From Auanema rhodensis (taxonomy: Eukaryota; Nematoda; Chromadorea; Rhabditida; Rhabditidae), in NCBI GenBank assembly GCA_964057225.1, contig OZ059899.1:11284001-11348000 (forward strand): a DNA stretch of 64,000 nucleotides, given 5' to 3'. Below are positions 54,065 to 64,000 of the stretch, piece after piece (the first letter of the stretch is position 1; each line of letters opens with the position of its first letter). The position numbers were made by a program, and so were the translations under genes. The notes under the pieces are model-generated. The model saw only the letters and a program-made list of their open reading frames with translations. It made no database searches and had not been told where the DNA came from.

Positions 54065-54761
54065 TGCCATTTTTTCGAGTTTATGTCGCGTCCTCGCGAA
54101 TAGCAAAATATGTGGCTTGTTCCAATCGTAGCAGAAGGTTTAGTTTTAAAAAATAAAAATTACAATGTTAACATAAAAATAGTAAAGATAAATTACAATA
54201 TAATGTTAAACAATATTATCTGAAAAGAATTTAATAAAAATTATTTGAAAATACATGAATATTAAGTAATAAAACAATCTTTTAGAATACCAGGGCTATA
54301 TTTTGTCAGCGAGAGTGCGCAAAATAGCTTTTTAGGCACGACGCTGCATGTCTAACTTGTTTGAGTATAGAGAAACGAGAGTCATGCTATATTATCGATG
54401 GAGCTAGCATGTTTCTTCAGCGTATTCAAAGCGAATTGTAATAATAAAAAAAAATTAAACTAAATCCCATATAATTTCCGGAATTGAATCATTAACTACT
54501 TGATAAGGACTGTTGCTCAGATGAATATGCAATATAATGTCTCTTATCTTTCATTTCTTCTTTATTTACGGGAAATTATTTGAAATTGATGAAGTTTTAT
54601 AATCATATATGCTTTGAAACTGAAATGCTTTTTGATTATTAGCTTACATCTCGTCTTACTCAAGTTTTTCAATGATATAATAATATGAATAGCTCTGGTT
54701 TTTTAAAAGAAAGTTGATACAAAGTTTTACAATAATTTTATCAATCTCGAAATTATTTCTT
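54065..54761 (-). other. 3' untranslated region of the minus gypsy-like copy
   Basis: About 700 bp, AT-rich, no gene. The TCGCG/CGCGA hairpin (54086-54099) and the AAAAAATGG run before the LTR correspond to the hairpin and purine tract of the plus element. Confidence 0.6.
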
Positions 54762-56645
54762 TCATCGTCTTCTTCTTGGTGGTAGCCAATTTTGGTCCGA
54801 TGGGTCTTCTGGTTCTGTTTCTTCAGTAGAGTCATAGTTATCGTTACCATTTATGACTTTTATGATCTCAATATCGCTGTCGTCGTCCGTGTCATAAGTC
54901 GTTGTATTTGATCGCGTGTTTTGAGCGATTGTATGGTCCATTTTTCGTTCAAAAAGTTTGAGATTGTCTTTGTGTACGTCTTGAATTTTTCCAAATGGAT
55001 TCTTGAGTTGTACCATGTTTCCTTCAACGTTGATGACTTCAAATGGTCCATCATATGATTTGCGAAGCTTTTGACCTGGTTTATGCGCTTTAATTGCTAA
55101 CATAACTTGGTCTCCTTTTCGGATATCTCTTTCTTCTATTCGTTGTCGTCCATCATGTTTTCTCTTCGCGGTTTTTTGATGTTTTGCAAGATTTTCTTGA
55201 ATGATGGTTCTTCTTTCTCCTCTGATATATTCGGTATTCTCAATTTCTTCCAAGATCTCTGGTTGTAATGTCTCGGGGAATAATTCTTTGTCTAATCTCA
55301 TACGACTTTCTTTTCCAAATAATGCTATGCATGGAGAGATTCCTGTGGTTGTGTGTGTTATTGTATTTAACGCAAAAGTAATTTTTGGTAAATACATGTC
55401 CCAATCAGTTACGTCTTCGTTGAGATAGTGTGTTAATCCTTCTTCTAGCGTTCTGTGTAGTCTTTCGACTTGTCCATTGGAGTTTTTCTGATGAGGGAGT
55501 GTTGGCTCGTGTTTAATGCCAAGTTTTTCACACATTTCTTCAAATTTCTTTGATACAAAATTAGATCCACGATCGGTTATTAAACGATTTGGTGGTCCAA
55601 AAATATATACGAAATTCCTGAGGAATCTATCAATGATGACATCGGTGACAATTGTTGGTATAGCGATGGTTGTCGCCCATTTGGAGAATGAATCTTGTAT
55701 TGTTAGGACATAATTGTTGTTTCTTTTTGAAATAGGGAATGGTCCCATAATATCCATATGTATTCTCTCAAATGGTTTTGATGGTATTTCAAATTGACCC
55801 ATAGGCTGAACGGTCATAGCGTGAGGATCTTTCTTCCTTTGTGCGCATTTAACGCATTGTTTCACAAAAATTGCTATGTCCGTTTGCATATTTGTCCAGC
55901 AGAATCTTCGTAGTATGGCTTCTTTAGTTTTGTTAATTCCTTGATGTGCTCCAATTGCTGGGTCTTCGTGAAATTCTTCGATAATCTTGTTGATAAGTTC
56001 GCTTTCCCTTGGTAAAATCAAAGCTGGGTGTGGTCGTTTTCTGCTTGGTTTTGTGTATAACATGTTGTCAATAACACAATAACGATCATTAGAAAGCATG
56101 TTCTTTTTCGCTCTGTATTCTATTTCGGCGATAGTTCTCTTTATCCAAGGTGTATCCTCTTGAATTGCTCTAATGTCAGGTACATTAACGAAATTAATTT
56201 GAGCTTTCGGAATTTCTTTTGTTTTCTTTTTCTTTTCCGGTTTAGGATCATTTGCTTCATCTCCAATGTATCGTGAGAGAGCATCACAGACTTTGTTTAG
56301 TCTGCCTTCTCGGTATCTTATCTCGATATCGTATTCCTGTATGACTAATTGAAATTTTGCTAGTCTTCCAAAAAGGTCTCTACGAGTCAATAAGCTTGTT
56401 AATGGTCGATGGTCTGTGATACAGATTGTATGTGATCCAAGTATATATGTTCGAAACTGAGCTAAAGCGTATACGAGTCCTAACGCTTCTATTTCAATAG
56501 GAGCATAGTTACGTTCCGCTTTTACAAGTTTACGGCTTGCAAATGCAATTGGATGTAAGTTTTTGAGTGGTTCATTGGGATCTTCAGGTTGTAATAACAC
56601 TGCTCCCACTGCGATATTACTACCGTCACTTTCTATAATGAACAT
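54762..56645 (-). pseudogene. pol: Pol C-terminal part: RNase H and integrase
   Basis: A 627-codon frame that is intact internally but cut off from RT by a frameshift near 56690. It starts within RNase H (FIIESDGSN, then DHRPLTSL), followed by the integrase zinc finger (IGAHQG...CVKCAQRK), the D-D-E core (MDIMGPFP, ITDRGSN, NGQVER), the GPF/Y module (YDGPFEVINVEGN) and an acidic tail ending PPRRRR. The integrase end is uninterrupted here, unlike in the plus copy. About 80-85% similar to the plus copy by eye. Confidence 0.88.
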
Positions 56646-57392
56646 ACGGTCTGATCTTGGTGGTTTTAAGACCGGTGCATCAATTTTCTTTTTAGTGTAT
56701 CAACAGCTTGTTGACTTTTGTCATTCCATTGAAATTTCACATCAAGTTTTGTATGGTCGTATAAAGAGCTTGCGATGTGTGCAAAATCTTTAATAAATTT
56801 CCGAAAGAATCCTACCATTCCCAAAAATGCTCTTACTCCTGTAGGTGACTTTGGAGCAGGATAGTCTTGAATGACGGAGACTTTCTGTGGATCTGGTTTG
56901 ACCCCATCTCTTCCGACAATTAAACCAAGAAATTTTACTTCAGGTCTTGCAAAAGCGCATTTCTTGAGTTTAATTTACATGCCTAATTTCTTTACTTCTC
57001 TGAGAATCTCAGCTATATCGTCAAGATGTTGTTCTGCAGTGTCTGATATAACAAGTAAATCATCCAAATAAACAAAGAGTCGGCATTTACATCGGCTTTG
57101 AAGGTATCGTACTGCTGTTTGAAAGGTATGTGACCACATAACCCCATAGGCATCCTTCTATATTGATAAGTACCGGTGTTTGTTGTAAATGCTGTTAATG
57201 GTCGATCTGATTTTTTTAATGCTATTTGGAAGAATCCGGATACTAAATCAAAGTTAGAAAAATATTGTGATCCGGCTGCCATATCGACAATGTCAGAGAT
57301 GTTAGGTATGATGTATGTTTGCTTGCGAGTGACGTTATTTAGAGCACGGAAATCGGTTACGAAACGGAATGTTTCATCTTTCTTTTCTAAAA
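56646..57392 (-). pseudogene. pol: Reverse transcriptase core, several frameshifts and stops
   Basis: Remains of the RT palm and thumb. The frame 57282-57013 begins AAGSQYFSNFDLVSGFFQ and is shifted at LCG by loss of four bases (GCGC) near 57133, before the YLDD region. Further on, a TAA replaces a Lys codon before IKLKKC (near 56974), and one more shift lies near 56690. At the upstream edge, an insertion near 57390 creates a TAG. Non-functional. Confidence 0.88.
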
Positions 57393-59033
57393 CTAAACTA
57401 AAACTACAGGACTATTGAAAAGAGATGTGGATGGTTCAATTATATTTTGCTTCAGCATCTCCTGTACCTGTCTTTCGACTTCTTCTTGTTTGCCTATAGG
57501 GATACGCGTTATACGCGGTCTAGGCATGTCCATATCTGTTCTTAGAGGTATTGAATGCTCTACAGGTCCTTTAAATAGTCCTATTTGTTTATCCTCATTT
57601 AAAAATGCATCTCTATTACGTAGAATACAAAGCTGAAGAAGATCTTTTTGTTCTTTAGTTAGGTCGGCGTCTTTTAAATCAAGATCGTTCATAAAGTCCT
57701 GAGGAAAATGAGGTAATTTATTTTCCCAATCCGCTTCGGGTGGTATATAGTCTGGATTGTGTTCGGTCGTAAAGATCTCGTATTGTGGCAGTACGCCTAT
57801 TTTTGCTTTGTCAATAATGTTTCCGGGTGATAGATCTATAGGATGATCAGTGTTGTTTTTGAATGTCATGGTAATTGAATTGACGTCTCGAAATGCTGTT
57901 TCGTAGGTGGTAGATATCGTCTTTTCTTCATCGGGTTGTAGCACGGCGACTTCTTTGTGTGATATGGGTTCAGCTAACCTTACTGGTATTCTACAGGTCT
58001 GATGAGGAAAGATACATTGTGGATTTAAATTTATCAAATTAATGACAAATGATGTTTTTCTAATATTCCCGTTATTTCCATTGGCTAACGGTACTACCCG
58101 GTTTCCGATTTCTAACGTTTGTTTGAATGGTCGAAGTTTCATACCGATATTTTTACGATCGAGTGTTTTCATAAAATCTAATCCAATTATTGCTGGTGAT
58201 GGACAGTCTTCATCTCTTGAAATGAAGAATGTATGATCTATTTCATATCCAGCAATTTCTACGGTTAAATCAATTGTTCCAAGAAATCGAAATGCTGATC
58301 CGTTTGCTGTCGTTGCAACTGATTTATCCTTTTTTACAAAATCATTCAAAGTTAAGTAATGTAATGTCGAGAGTCTGATATAACTAATCGATGATCCTGA
58401 ATCCCAAAGAGTTAGGATTAGTCTATCGTTAACAGTCATCAATAGCAGTGGTAGAGTTTGGTCTTTGCGATTGGAAACTGAACAAACTATGGGCATAGCT
58501 AGTGGAACTAAAGTGAGAAACGATGGATAGTACTGTTTCATTATATTCTTTGGTATTGGCTGATCAGGTTGACTTACTAGCTCTAATGTTTCTTCATATG
58601 TGGGAAGATCGTTGGTTTGATCTCGAAGTTCGATATGCATGACTTGCATGCCTATTGGTTTGAAGAAATATATTTTCGCAACGAAGGCTAGTACGATCAG
58701 TATAACTACAATAATTGTAATTGCTCCAATAGTGATGAGTGTTCGTTCAATCGTTCCTGCTATTGTATCGACAAAAGAATTCCATGTACTTTTGGTGAAT
58801 TCATTGGCTTTGGAGATGTAATCACTACTTTTCTTCAATATGCTGAATGCTGATGATATTTTTGGATCATGATGAATTGTGTGAAGCACGTGATTTTGAC
58901 GAATCGATGCTAAACTAGCACCATAAGCAATGGCTGTTGTCATTGAGTACACTCGAGATGATAAGTTGGTGTATAAGTGTGCTCCGGTGAATTTTGATGG
59001 CGTGATCTTTTCATGATGAAGTCCGTCCCACAT
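57393..59033 (-). pseudogene. pol: Env C-terminus, protease and RT N-terminus
   Basis: 546 codons in the same frame as the upstream Gag-Env frame and separated from it only by a stop (TGA near 59093). It contains the membrane-proximal ectodomain (WDGLHHEKITPSKF, LYTNLSSRVYSM), the membrane segment at about residues 92-120, a DLPTYEETLEL tail motif, protease with DSGSSISYIR near residue 213, and the start of RT (RQVQEMLKQNIIEPSTSLFNS would be its entry region). It ends at a TAG created by a small insertion. Confidence 0.85.
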
Positions 59034-59090
59034 GGATATGAGACTGACGTCTACAGTACCATTAATTCCTTTCCATTCACCGTCTGTTGA

Positions 59091-62000
59091 TCATACGTCT
59101 GTCGGTACGTGATCACAGTTAATTTCTTTACCATGAGGTAATAGGTCTTTCGATCCTGGTGCGGCAAACAGTAATTGTCCTTCTTGTGTTAATACTGGAG
59201 TTTCGAGATAACATGTGCCATTCACAGTGTGATTGTGATATATAGTCCTTTGTAATACTACCGGGCAAACATGTATATGTAATATCTCGCTGCCTACAAA
59301 TCTTGCGGCTATATCTTCTCTTCCCAGTATTGTACGCATAGCTATTGTTGGTTCAATTTGTAAAATTGATCTCCATAATTCAAGATACCTATTTTGGATC
59401 TCACATATTGATTCGTATGACTCTTTAAAATGTTTCTGCAGTTCTTCTTGAATCATAGTTGTAGCATATTGCAAATGATCTTGGGCAATTCTGCTTGTTA
59501 TGTTTTGGCGAAACTGTTGTTCGGAGTCAATTTTTGTGGCAATGTATTGAGCATTAGCCTGTACAGACTCTATATCGGTGGCTGTAGGCGTTGATGATGC
59601 TCTATGTTTGCGAATCAAAGATATTGGTGTATATGTTGTTTCTTCCATTATTGGAATTTGTTGATCTTGATGAACAGCGTAGAGAATAGTAGTTGGCGGC
59701 GCGCGGGTCGATATTGTTGCGCGCGCGGTTGTCGTTGCGGTTGTATGGCGCGCCGTTGTTTCGGGCTGGGCCATCGATGAAGGCGCGCGCGCGGTAGTTG
59801 CTGCGGCTGCCCGAGGGCTTGTAGATGTTTGCGGCAGTATTGCGGGATCTGTTGTGATCAGCGCCTCACGATCGATTATAGGGAGGGCTGCCATCTCGGC
59901 CGCGCCGCCTGCCGCGTTGCTTGGCGCACGCGTCGTGGTTTGCAACGATTTAAGTTGGATTTTCTCTGTCATTAATCTTTTTAACTGTTCTGATGATATT
60001 CTACTAGATGTATTAGGCAAAGTATTATCTTTTAGTAGTGGTAAAAATATTTCCAATAATAAGTCCTTAGAGATGTTGTTGGGCTCTATGAGCTTGGGAT
60101 GTGGTCCAATTGGTATTCCAAAATTATTCTTGATGTCATAGAACAATTTATCAGTATCAAGTACAAACATTCGTGAAGATGGAAGGTTTATAAATTTTAT
60201 GTCATTAATATCAGCTGCTGTTTTATTTCTTCTAAGCGTAACGAGAGTTTTTAGCTCATGTACAAGGTCAATTGTATCTTTTATAAATTTGCTGTTTCTT
60301 TCTTCTTGATCAGTTAATAATTGTTTCCTTATTGGTGGCATTTTTACGAATGCTTTTAATATTTCTTGTCTTGATGGAACTGTTAATTTGTCTTCAATTA
60401 TAACTGGTGTATTGGCTAAATCAAGAGCAATAGTTTCAGCACGCTCTCGATAAGTGCCTTCTTTTGTACGAATTAACCGATCAAATTCAATAACGGTCAA
60501 CCGATCTGATATTTGTTGAAGAAGTTGCCTGGATGTTAAATAAGATATTCCAGCTTTAGTAGCTAAAGCTAATTCTCTTTGAGCAACATATTGTAAAATG
60601 GCTTCGTCTTTATCACGGAAATCATATTGTTTGAGAAAATGTCTTGAAGATTTCTCATAAATTTGAATTTTAAAGAAAAATTCAAAATTTTCACGATGGG
60701 CTATTATCCATTCTTTCAAGGAATATGTAGGGTCTACCATACGTCTTCCTTTAATTAGAGGAATAATTTGTGTAATTCCTGGATTACTCATAAGTGGTCT
60801 TAAAAATGGATATGGGCAAATTCGAAGCGTGTACGTTTCAAAATCTTCAACATCATTTATTCTATCCTGATCGAATGGGAATGAGCATTTTGTAGAAGTT
60901 GCGCGTTTTGGTCTTTTGAACGGCAATTTCTTAAATTCTCGTTCAATTAGGAGTGTGATATTGTTATCATTAGGATATTTGGGGAATGTTATATAATTTC
61001 CTGATGTTGTATGGAATGCTGGTTGTCTAAAGCAGGATGCGATTGATTTTGGTGTTATTTTACTCGAAAGGATAAGCGCTGATTGTGCACTTGGAATCAA
61101 AATAGTTTCTTCGCTTATTATAGCATCGTAGTAATGCATATCGATATAATTACAACGGGAATCCGATGTTTGGGGATCCCATATAATTATTGATGTATTT
61201 GATTTGCAATTACCATGATGAGCACTACAACCTTCAGTGTTTAGTATTAAATTGGATAATATTGTATCATCGGGCATGCGGGTCATGACTCCGCGCTCTA
61301 GTACTAAACGCGGCCGCTCCTCGCACTCGTCGCGGCTAAACGCGCGCGCCGGATCATAGGAGGGCTCTGGGGTTGCTTGTGCTATACTATCGATTTTCTC
61401 CAGCTCCATGTTATTCCATTTGCGATCGCGAATCGCCTGCCTGCACTCGTGCGCCGCTATAGGCTGCACCCTATCGATTGTTCTGTTTGTGTCGCGGAGG
61501 AATAACAAATCGCGTACACACAGCTTGTGTACTTCCTTCGAGCAGCGCCACGCGTCCCACTCGTGTGCCGTGTGGTTTCGCGTGTATAGATGGATTTGTG
61601 TACGTAGCACATGATTTGTTTCTGTTAATTTACATTTCTTTACTACTGGTGGAACTAATAAGGCTCCTCCAGTTGCTTTTGTGCAAATTTGATATGAAGT
61701 TACACATGGCAGGAGAATTGCTACTGTGATTGCCATTACAACCGTTAGTGATAACGGTGAAAGGATCACAGAGTTAATTCGTGGTGTGCTTCTATCTCGT
61801 CCTCTTGATTGATCTCTTTGATTGTTAAAATGGACTCTTCTTTGTCCGTTATGTTCATTAGTCCTTCCTCTTCTATTATTGTTTGAAGGATTAAAATTGT
61901 TTGAATGCCAGTTGTTATTAAATTGTCCCGAATTTCGTTCATAATTATTGTTACGGCGATAATTAGCAAAAGAGCCGTTACGATTTTGGTTGTTATTATA

Positions 62001-62552
62001 TTTTGAAAAGTTTTTATTTTTCTGATAATTTTGATAATTATGATAATTTTTATTGTTTTGGTTATCACGTGGATAATTACGGTCGAAATTTCGGTTATCT
62101 CGTCTCTCGTTTGTGCGCGCGAAAGGAGCTAGTGCTTTGTTTACAGCATTGACTAGCATGGACTGCGTGTCTGTTGTCTGGTTCATTATCGATTCTTCCC
62201 AGCGAGCGGCCTCAATCGCATCCGTGAAGGATTTTGGCTTCGCTCGAATCACAGCTGGTTTCAGAGTATTTTTCAGTCCTCTGAGGAAAGTTGATCTTAA
62301 TATGTGATCTTTGTGAGGGTCATCCGTGGCAAAAGCGCTTAGTGCAATCGTTCTCAGTGATTGAGCGTATGCGTCAATTGTCAGATCCCCTTGGGTTGTG
62401 TTTTGGAGATTGATCAGCGCGGGGTCCTGATTATATTCAGGACAAAGCTTAGATGTTAAAGCTCTTAACAGGTCATTCCATGAACCGGTGGTTTTTAATT
62501 GTTCAGGTACTTGCCTGTACGCTTTTTCCGCTGCTTCGTTTTTAAGAAGCAA
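59091..62552 (-). pseudogene. gag-env: Gag capsid fused in frame to a full-length Env-like ectodomain
   Basis: 1,153 codons. 1-130: Gag capsid domain. 140-255: Asn/Arg-rich tail without zinc knuckle. About 263-285: hydrophobic segment (LSLTVVMAITVAILLPCVTS), probably signal anchor. 286-546: Cys-rich ectodomain. 547-550: RPKR, a furin-type site. 551-860: second ectodomain half, conserved in the plus copy. About 870-1000: Thr/Ala/Arg-rich mucin-like linker ending near RKHR. The rest is an Env stem with NGTCYLETP. The frame ends at TGA near 59091, where the plus copy has Trp, and resumes in the same frame. I do not recognise the Env family; class III fusogens are a weak guess. Confidence 0.8.
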
Positions 62553-62646
62553 AGGTAGAAGGGCTAATCTCTCCGGGATTAACAGACCTACAGCGTTGGC
62601 AAATAGGTTGAATTTAGCCGTGAAATCTCGAAAGTTGCGACTGCCA

Positions 62647-63438
62647 TCATAAGTTGGGTGATAACAAGGCTTGCGCTATGGTAGTTTTCCCTGCCCCAGG
62701 TAAACAAGGTTCAGTTGCCATATTACTTGTACGGGCAGATGGCATTTTTATCACTCTGCCTGTTGTTAATGAGTTCTCAGACACAGGGGTTGTGTGTACT
62801 GAGCGGCTGGGTTGGTTTGGTGCTTTTGAACTTCCTGTTGTTGTATTTGGTAAAATTGGGGTTGAAGTTTGGTTATCAGTAATAGCAAGATGTGTATGTT
62901 CGGGTGGTTGTATGGGAGATAAATTAATGTTTGGAACCGACGAGTATCTATTCGTGTGGCTGGTGTTCAAGTTTCGATCTTTTGGTGAACGATTGAAGAG
63001 ATCAGAAACTATGTTTTTAAAAGTTTGTAAACCGCCTGCACTAGTAGTGGCTACTGAAGGTGAAACTGTTGGTTCAGGGATGGACAGAGAGAGAGATGCG
63101 TCCGATTTGCTTGAGTTTTTATTTTTATTTTTCTTATTTTTATTTGAATTAGAGGAGCGTACCTTTTTAGCAGTAACTGGTGTTTGTTCTTCCACTATGA
63201 TGGATGTTTCTTCTCCTCCTGGTGGTACGTAATCCTCGTCGCTTAATCGTTCAGTAGGTGAATAAGTGCCTGCACGAGGAGTAAAGAATTTGTCGGTTTT
63301 GTGCTCGGCTTTCTGCTCGTCTTCGATTATAGCGATGCTCTGCGCGCGAGCTCGGCTTCTGGTGAGTGGAGCTGAGTCTCGCAGATCAAAATCAGTTCGT
63401 GTACTGAGAGGTACAGCTGATCGGAATCGCTTATCCAC
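62647..63438 (-). pseudogene. gag: Gag N-terminal region, frameshifted
   Basis: 263 codons from GTG, reading MDKRFRSAVP to ALLSPNL, then TGA. Relative to the plus copy, eight bases are missing just after ALLSP near 62655, which breaks the link to the capsid frame at 62552. The N-terminal half is disordered and includes KKVRSSNSNKNKK. The frame is open upstream to 63501 without ATG. Confidence 0.83.
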
Positions 63439-64000
63439 TTTGGTAGCGCTCTTGGTTTGGAAAAACCTTGAGTGTTTAGTAACGTGGGGGATTTTGAGAC
63501 GTTAATGAGTGTTATGGATAAGGAATTTTGGAAAAGGGGTGAGAAAGCTGTGAGTAACTGGTTTGTATAGTCGGCGTTAAGGAATGAATCTAAGTTGTGG
63601 CCATCAACAGAGATCCGCCTACTACCGTATGAAAATTTGGACTTTGTTCGCTTTCCAATTTAATATTCTTAAATGTATATAATTCAACCAGTTTGTATAT
63701 GTTCAAAAATGTTCAGTGCTCACTTGATTGATGCCTGAGCAATCTCCTTAGTCCTTATTCCCATTTTTTTTTCTTTTTCTGACGATTCTGATCTTCTTGG
63801 ACTCACGAGTGATCGAAAATGCCACGAAAATGGACTTTGGTAAATGTTCAAAGGATTTTAGCGGTTTTCATAATGTACATTCGTAATAGCATTACTCTTT
63901 TAAGGAAGCAATTTGGAAAACGAATGAATACCGTAGTCCCGTCATGATCAGAAATCTAGTTTTAAAATTATGGCTAGGAATAGATGAAGATTACAATAAC
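63439..64000 (-). other. Leader of the minus gypsy-like copy (runs off the window)
   Basis: The first 63 bp are open in the gag frame, then a TAA. The rest is AT-rich and matches 52330-52891. The 5' LTR should lie beyond the window. Confidence 0.75.

Larger units (their letters stand above)
51847..64000 (-). mobile_element. Tandem gypsy-like element (minus), truncated, continues beyond window
   Basis: On the minus strand: leader and gag (64000-62553), Gag-Env (62552-59091), Env-protease-RT (59033-57393), broken RT, RNase H-integrase (56645-54762), 3' UTR, LTR (54064-53728), then a second primer site, leader and gag start (53727-51856) that repeat 64000-62965 almost exactly. The single LTR is therefore 3' LTR of one copy and 5' LTR of the next (period 11,109 bp). 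The second copy is cut inside gag and followed by only 9 bp of LTR end (CGTTCCGTT, 51847-51855). Same family as the plus element. Confidence 0.9.

Overview
The window is eukaryotic and AT-rich. It shows a tandem satellite whose ~665 bp unit carries one minus-strand tRNA gene, with large LTR retroelements inserted in it. The tRNA folds perfectly and has anticodon AAT, so it reads as tRNA-Ile(AAU). I count 42 full-length copies, one copy split by a retroelement and one partial copy. BEL/Pao and Ty3/gypsy elements together point to a metazoan. A BEL/Pao element with a phlebovirus-like envelope, and its YVDN polymerase motif, lean towards a nematode, but an arthropod cannot be excluded. No host protein-coding gene, rRNA or CRISPR array was found.

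Layout: satellite block 1 (1-16889, 26 tRNAs); a 4.2 kb minus-strand non-autonomous LTR element with unknown ORFs (16890-21088); satellite block 2 (21089-28903, 11 tRNAs); a plus-strand 10.6 kb gypsy-like element (28904-39463); a short satellite piece (39464-40153) whose tRNA is split by a minus-strand BEL/Pao element (40154-48501); satellite block 4 (48502-51846, 5 tRNAs); and a minus-strand second gypsy-like copy (51847-64000), which is a tandem pair sharing one LTR and runs off the window.

The two gypsy copies share an unusual gene order. A transmembrane envelope-like region lies between Gag and the protease, so the ancestral element seems to have encoded one Gag-Env-Protease-RT-RNaseH-Integrase polyprotein of about 2,900 residues. 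The copies are broken in different places. The plus copy has lost about 1.05 kb covering the Gag end and the N-terminal half of Env, and one base near the integrase end. The minus copy keeps the whole Env region but carries several frameshifts and stops. The small element at 16.9-21.1 kb has the same tRNA-Gln primer site and similar LTR ends, so it could be mobilised by the gypsy-like family.

The retroelement junctions cluster in or beside the tRNA genes, mostly at their 5' ends. This suggests that the tRNA array is a preferred landing site, as for Ty1/Ty3 in yeast and tRNA-targeting elements in Dictyostelium.
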